From assembly GCA_015688915.1 (NCBI GenBank), contig JAATGX010000046.1:1-6834 (forward strand): 6,834 nucleotides of DNA, given 5' to 3'. This document shows positions 4,040 to 6,834 of this stretch, piece by piece. The position numbers and the translations under genes were made by a program. The notes under the pieces were generated by a model, which was given only the letters and a program-made list of their open reading frames with translations, was not told where the DNA came from and ran no database searches. Within the stretch, counting starts at the first letter, position 1; every line of letters begins with the position of its first letter. Source of the stretch: Desulfuromonadales bacterium (GTDB taxonomy: Bacteria; Desulfobacterota; Desulfuromonadia; Geobacterales; Pseudopelobacteraceae).

Positions 4040-5991
4040 TTCAGCACCCCCTCGATCTCGGCCAGGATCATTCCGTTGGTGAACTGGTTGGCCTTGATGG
4101 CGCCCATCGGGCAGGCGGCCGCGCAGGTGCCGCAGCCGTGGCAGAGCACGGCGTTTACCACGGATACGTTGTTTTCATCATCGAACGAGATCGCCCGGTA
4201 GGGGCAGACCTTCCCGCAGACCTTGCAGCCGGCGCACCGTTCCGGGTAGACCGAGGCGAACAGGGGATCAAGCTCGATCGTGCGTCCTTCCACCAGTTCG
4301 GACAGGATATGGCCGGAGGCGGCCATCCCCTGGCTGGTGGCCCGCTGGATGTCGGCCGGCGCCTGGCAGGCGCCGGCCAGGTAGATGCCGCGCATCTTGC
4401 TGCGGGCCGAATCCATCCTGCCGTGCACCTCCTCGAAAAAACCGAAACGATCCTGGCTGGCATCCAGCATGGCGCTCAACCTTTCGGCATCGGCATGGGG
4501 AACCACGGCCGGGCAGAGCACTACCAAGTCGGCAATGATGTCGGCGGCGTCCGTGAGACGCACTGTCTGGCGCCCCTCCTGGTCGATGACCTTCATATCG
4601 CCAAGATTCGCGTAACGGGTAAAGGTCGCCCGCGGGTTGCTGCGAGCCGCCTGGTGCAGCGCGTATTCCTCCTTGCCGGGCGACACGATCTCCCGGTGCA
4701 GGTGGTGAATCCGCGCATCCGGCAGCTTCGATTCCAGCAGGTGATTGAATTTGAAGGCGTACTGGCAGCAGATGCCGGAACAGTAGGGCTGGTGTTCGTC
4801 GTCCAACGATCCGACGCAATGGATGAACGCCACGGATTGGGGTGGCTCCCCCCTGGAGGTCAGGATCTCTCCGCCGCCCGGACCGTTGGAGGCCAGCATG
4901 CGCTCGAATTCGAAGGCGGTCCTGACGTCCGTGAGACGGCCGTACCCCAGGTCCGGGAAGCGGGAACAGTCGTACAGCCCTGCCCCGGTGGCAATGACGA
5001 TGGCCCCCACCTGGCGCTCGACGATCCGCTCTTGGTCATCGAAGAGGACAACCCCCTCACCCATGGGGCAGGCCGAGCTGCACGCACAGCAATCCGCACC
5101 CTCGGTGAAACGGATGCACAGGGCCGGATCGATGGAGGGCGCGTTGGGAAGCGCCCCTGGGAACGGGAACGCGATGGCCTTCCGCTCGTCCATGCCTGCG
5201 TTGAAGGGATTGGGACCGCTGACCGGGCAGGGTTCGAAACATTCGCCGCAGCCGATGCACTGCTGCTGGTCCACATACCGGGGCCGCTGGCGCACCTTGA
5301 CCACGAAATTGCCGAAGTAACCCGCCACCTCGTCCACCTCGGCCATGGTCAGAAGCTCGATGTTCCCGGCGTAGTCGCCGTGCAGTACCTCTCCCATGAG
5401 CGGTTCCAGCATGCAGGGGCCGCACTCCAGGTTGGGGAACAATTCCTCGTACATGACCGGCAGGCCGCCGATGACCGGCGTCTTTTCCACCAGGGTCACC
5501 TTTCTGCCCGCCTCCGCCAGGGTCAGGGTGGCCCTGAGACCGGCCGGACCGGCCCCGATCACCAGCACCGCCGGAGATGCCTCCAGCCCCTGTTTTTCCA
5601 GCATCTCATGAAGCTCGACACGCTTGAGCGCGGCCTTGATGGCCAGCGCGGTCTTTTGCACGGCTTTTGCCGGGTCCTTGGTAACCCAGGCGATCTGCTC
5701 GCGGATATTGACCATCTGCATCAGATAGGGGTTCATGCCGGCCGGCGCCATGACCCGCATGAAGGTGGCCTCGTGCTCCCGGGGCGAACAGGCGGCGATC
5801 ACGATCCGGTCCGGCCTTTCCGCCAAGAGATCCTGTTCCAGAAACCGTTTGCCATCCTCCGAGCAGAGCAGCGGGCAGATCTTGAAATAGGACACCAGAC
5901 CGGTGGCTGCCAGCTTTTCCCTGACCTTTTCGCCGTCGATCCTGTCGCTGATGTTCGTTCCGCAGGTGCAGAAATATACGCCGATCTTCAT
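4036..5991 (-). CDS. hdrA: HdrA-like FAD/iron-sulfur subunit of a heterodisulfide-reductase-type complex
   Basis: HdrA is the FAD subunit that performs flavin-based electron bifurcation in Hdr-Mvh complexes. The 651-residue protein has the family architecture. An N-terminal domain begins MKIGVYFCTCGTNI with C8 and C10, and C40/C43-type cysteines follow. A Rossmann FAD motif VIGAGPAGLRA lies at about 144-154. A [4Fe-4S] motif CIGCGECFEPCP (C245, C248, C251, C255) and a second cluster of cysteines C292, C301, C302, C304, C308 are inserted in the flavin domain. HCVGS and YCSGICC (about 391-409) follow. A C-terminal two-cluster ferredoxin has CAGCKVCGKVCP (586-597) and CHGCGTCAAACP (617-628). The ATG at 5991 is chosen because AGGGG lies 6 bases upstream; a longer GTG-initiated frame from 6036 runs into the intergenic inverted repeat. 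It overlaps mvhD by 4 bases. HdrB and HdrC are absent from this window. Confidence 0.93.
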   Translation of the reverse strand: MKIGVYFCTCGTNISDRIDGEKVREKLAATGLVSYFKICPLLCSEDGKRFLEQDLLAERPDRIVIAACSPREHEATFMRVMAPAGMNPYLMQMVNIREQIAWVTKDPAKAVQKTALAIKAALKRVELHEMLEKQGLEASPAVLVIGAGPAGLRATLTLAEAGRKVTLVEKTPVIGGLPVMYEELFPNLECGPCMLEPLMGEVLHGDYAGNIELLTMAEVDEVAGYFGNFVVKVRQRPRYVDQQQCIGCGECFEPCPVSGPNPFNAGMDERKAIAFPFPGALPNAPSIDPALCIRFTEGADCCACSSACPMGEGVVLFDDQERIVERQVGAIVIATGAGLYDCSRFPDLGYGRLTDVRTAFEFERMLASNGPGGGEILTSRGEPPQSVAFIHCVGSLDDEHQPYCSGICCQYAFKFNHLLESKLPDARIHHLHREIVSPGKEEYALHQAARSNPRATFTRYANLGDMKVIDQEGRQTVRLTDAADIIADLVVLCPAVVPHADAERLSAMLDASQDRFGFFEEVHGRMDSARSKMRGIYLAGACQAPADIQRATSQGMAASGHILSELVEGRTIELDPLFASVYPERCAGCKVCGKVCPYRAISFDDENNVSVVNAVLCHGCGTCAAACPMGAIKANQFTNGMILAEIEGVLK

Positions 5992-5997
5992 GGCTGT

Positions 5998-6002
5998 CCC
6001 CT
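5998..6002 (-). promoter_or_regulatory. Ribosome-binding site deciding the hdrA start
   Basis: AGGGG (6002-5998) lies 6 bases before the ATG at 5991. It supports this start over the in-frame GTG at 6036, whose codons come from the neighbouring repeat. Confidence 0.6.
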
Positions 6003-6021
6003 GGCGGATTAAAATTTGGCC

Positions 6022-6097
6022 TCTCACAGAGCTCACAGAGGCACTGAGAAATTCAGACTGAAACCTACGTCTCTGTGCCTCTGTGAGCTCTGTGAGA
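6022..6097. repeat. 28-bp inverted repeat with CACAGAG-type internal units
   Basis: The arms at 6022-6049 and 6070-6097 are reverse complements with one mismatch (T at 6045). Each arm is itself three head-to-tail units of about 9 bases of CTCACAGAG type. The 20-base loop contains TTCAG-A-CTGAA, another small palindrome. The left arm is between protease and hdrA; the right arm lies inside the protease reading frame and encodes its last residues. CACAGAG-type repeats of this kind are dispersed in many bacterial genomes. In the transcript it forms a long stable hairpin; only four T residues follow on the minus strand, so it is a poor terminator but could shape mRNA stability between the cistrons. 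Confidence 0.85.
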
Positions 6098-6574
6098 AAC
6101 GCTTTTCGGCTTATGGCCGCACCCGCACCGTTTCAGCACCTCCGCCACCGCATCCGGCAGTGCCGCAGCAACCGGGCCGGTCAACTCCTCGCTGAAACGC
6201 TCCACCTCGTCGGCCTCGATCCCGATGATCTCCACGCTGTCCGGCAGCTTCAGCCCCAGGTCGCGCCCCAGGGCCAAGGCCGTTGCCAGGTCACCGTCAT
6301 GGGTGCAGAGCATGTTGCGGGTCCGGGTGGGCGAGTCCGGGGAGAGGTGCCGGATCGTCCCCGGCGGGTGTCTACCCGTCTTGACCGCATCCACGATGAT
6401 CGCCCGGTCATACCCGGCAATGGCCTCCATCAGCCGGAGACCACCGGAATAGGCTTCGACCACGTCTATCCCGGCAGAGCTCGCGAGCCGCTCTTTCACG
6501 AGCCCCGCCACCTTGATGCCCACGCCGTCGTCGGAGAGGATAGGATTACCCAGACCGACCACAATGGTTCTCAT
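6065..6574 (-). CDS. [NiFe]-hydrogenase maturation endopeptidase
   Basis: This protease of the HyaD/HybD/HycI family removes the C-terminal extension of the hydrogenase large subunit after nickel insertion, in the cytoplasm. From the ATG at 6574 (169 residues) it reads MRTIVVGLGNPILSDDGVGI. D16, D62 in IIVDAVKTG and H92 in CTHDGD sit where the nickel-sensing Glu/Asp, Asp and His of the family lie. The start overlaps the large-subunit stop by one base (TGATG), and its likely substrate is encoded just upstream. A longer frame from 6613 is rejected because it runs back into the large-subunit gene. Residues 160-169 (SHRAHRGTET) and the sequence leading to the TAG are encoded by the inverted repeat, so the original C-terminus, probably near CGCGHKPK, has been altered by the repeat. 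Confidence 0.93.
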   Translation of the reverse strand: MRTIVVGLGNPILSDDGVGIKVAGLVKERLASSAGIDVVEAYSGGLRLMEAIAGYDRAIIVDAVKTGRHPPGTIRHLSPDSPTRTRNMLCTHDGDLATALALGRDLGLKLPDSVEIIGIEADEVERFSEELTGPVAAALPDAVAEVLKRCGCGHKPKSVSHRAHRGTET

Positions 6575-6834
6575 CAGTCCCTGCTCATGGTGCGGATGAT
6601 CCCGTCGCCGCAATCACGGATGTTCACCCGAAGCGGCATCTTACCCATTGCCGCGTGGGTGGCGCAGGACAGACAGGGGTCGTAGAGGCGAAAGGCCATC
6701 TCGATACGGTTCAGCATCCCCTCTTCCACCACCTTCCCCTTGGTGATGATCCGCTCAGCGGCCTTTTTGATGGACATGGTCATGGGGGCATAGTTGTTGG
6801 TGGTGCCGACAATCATGTTGACCCTGGTCAGCAC
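6574..6834 (-). CDS. mvhA: [NiFe]-hydrogenase large subunit, Mvh-like (C-terminal end; 5' part outside window)
   Basis: The 86 visible residues are the C-terminus of the catalytic subunit that binds the NiFe(CN)2CO centre and oxidises or produces H2. Near the end is the motif YDPCLSCATH, containing the C-terminal DPCxxCxxH that supplies two nickel-ligating cysteines (residues 54 and 57 of the visible part). About 26 residues after the histidine (AAMGKMPLRV ... TMSRD) form the extension cleaved by the maturation protease encoded next. The DPCLSCATH form and the HdrA/MvhD neighbours point to the Mvh/group 3 type rather than a membrane-bound uptake enzyme. The frame is open to the edge of the window, so the residue at 6834 is internal and not a start. 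The small subunit and MvhG would be expected upstream. Confidence 0.92.
   Translation of the reverse strand: MLTRVNMIVGTTNNYAPMTMSIKKAAERIITKGKVVEEGMLNRIEMAFRLYDPCLSCATHAAMGKMPLRVNIRDCGDGIIRTMSRD

Noticed and set aside
3994..6012. 672-codon open frame on the plus strand
   Set aside because: It lies antisense to hdrA across its whole length, has no family motif and low-complexity His/Gly/Asp-rich composition, and arises from GC-rich codon bias of the true gene.
5992..6036. GTG start at 6036 giving a 666-residue HdrA
   Set aside because: The added 15 residues come from the inverted repeat and spacer; the ATG at 5991 has AGGGG at correct spacing and matches the family N-terminus MKIGVYFCTCG.
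6003..6049. Repeat hairpin as a Rho-independent terminator after the protease
   Set aside because: Only AAATTTTAAT follows the stem, with no proper U tract, and hdrA/mvhD/tusA downstream have no evident separate promoter in the gap.
6575..6613. Protease start at 6613
   Set aside because: It would overlap the hydrogenase large-subunit coding end. The ATG at 6574 gives the conserved MRTIVVGLGNP start and a TGATG junction.
1..6834. CRISPR arrays, tRNA or rRNA genes, complete transposase genes
   Set aside because: No regularly spaced direct repeats, no tRNA-like cloverleaf and no transposase reading frame were seen on either strand.

Overview
All supported genes read on the minus strand, so biological order runs from the high-coordinate end to the low one. 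The GC-rich coding flanks, the RuvB sequence, and the pairing of a methanogen-type Mvh [NiFe] hydrogenase with HdrA/MvhD and a TusA-like protein suggest an anaerobic deltaproteobacterium of the Geobacter/Desulfuromonadales kind. That placement is inference from protein flavour; no marker gene proves it.

Region 1 (6834 to about 3291) is a compact hydrogenase/heterodisulfide-reductase-like operon. It holds the C-terminal end of a group-3-type [NiFe]-hydrogenase large subunit with the DPCLSCATH nickel motif, its maturation endopeptidase (1-base overlap), a 651-residue HdrA-like flavin/iron-sulfur protein, an MvhD-like [2Fe-2S] subunit (4-base overlap) and a 73-residue TusA-family protein. A Rho-independent terminator follows. 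A near-perfect 28-bp inverted repeat sits between protease and hdrA and supplies the last ten codons and the stop region of the protease. The set looks like an H2-oxidising, flavin-bifurcating module. No hdrB, hdrC or mvhG lies in the window.

Region 2 (about 3290 to 2765) has no convincing gene. It carries palindromic and repeat-like sequence.

Region 3 (about 2764 to 778) is an accessory, lower-GC island built on the remains of a type I restriction-modification operon. From upstream to downstream it holds: a short C-terminal-looking frame overlapping hepT; an intact-looking HEPN/MNT toxin-antitoxin pair (hepT/mntA); two short frames separated by one in-frame TAA, the second resembling the coiled-coil tail of an HsdM/HsdS subunit; the first 93 codons of rhuM; an out-of-frame join into an N-terminal hsdR nuclease segment; and an unrecognised gene tail broken by a frameshift and an in-frame TAG. 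The old operon spacing (ATGA and GTGA overlaps) survives although most genes are truncated.

Region 4 (691 to 1) is the N-terminal two thirds of ruvB, with its own strong sigma70-type promoter. ruvA is not next to it; the decayed island occupies the place where ruvC-ruvA would be expected in relatives.
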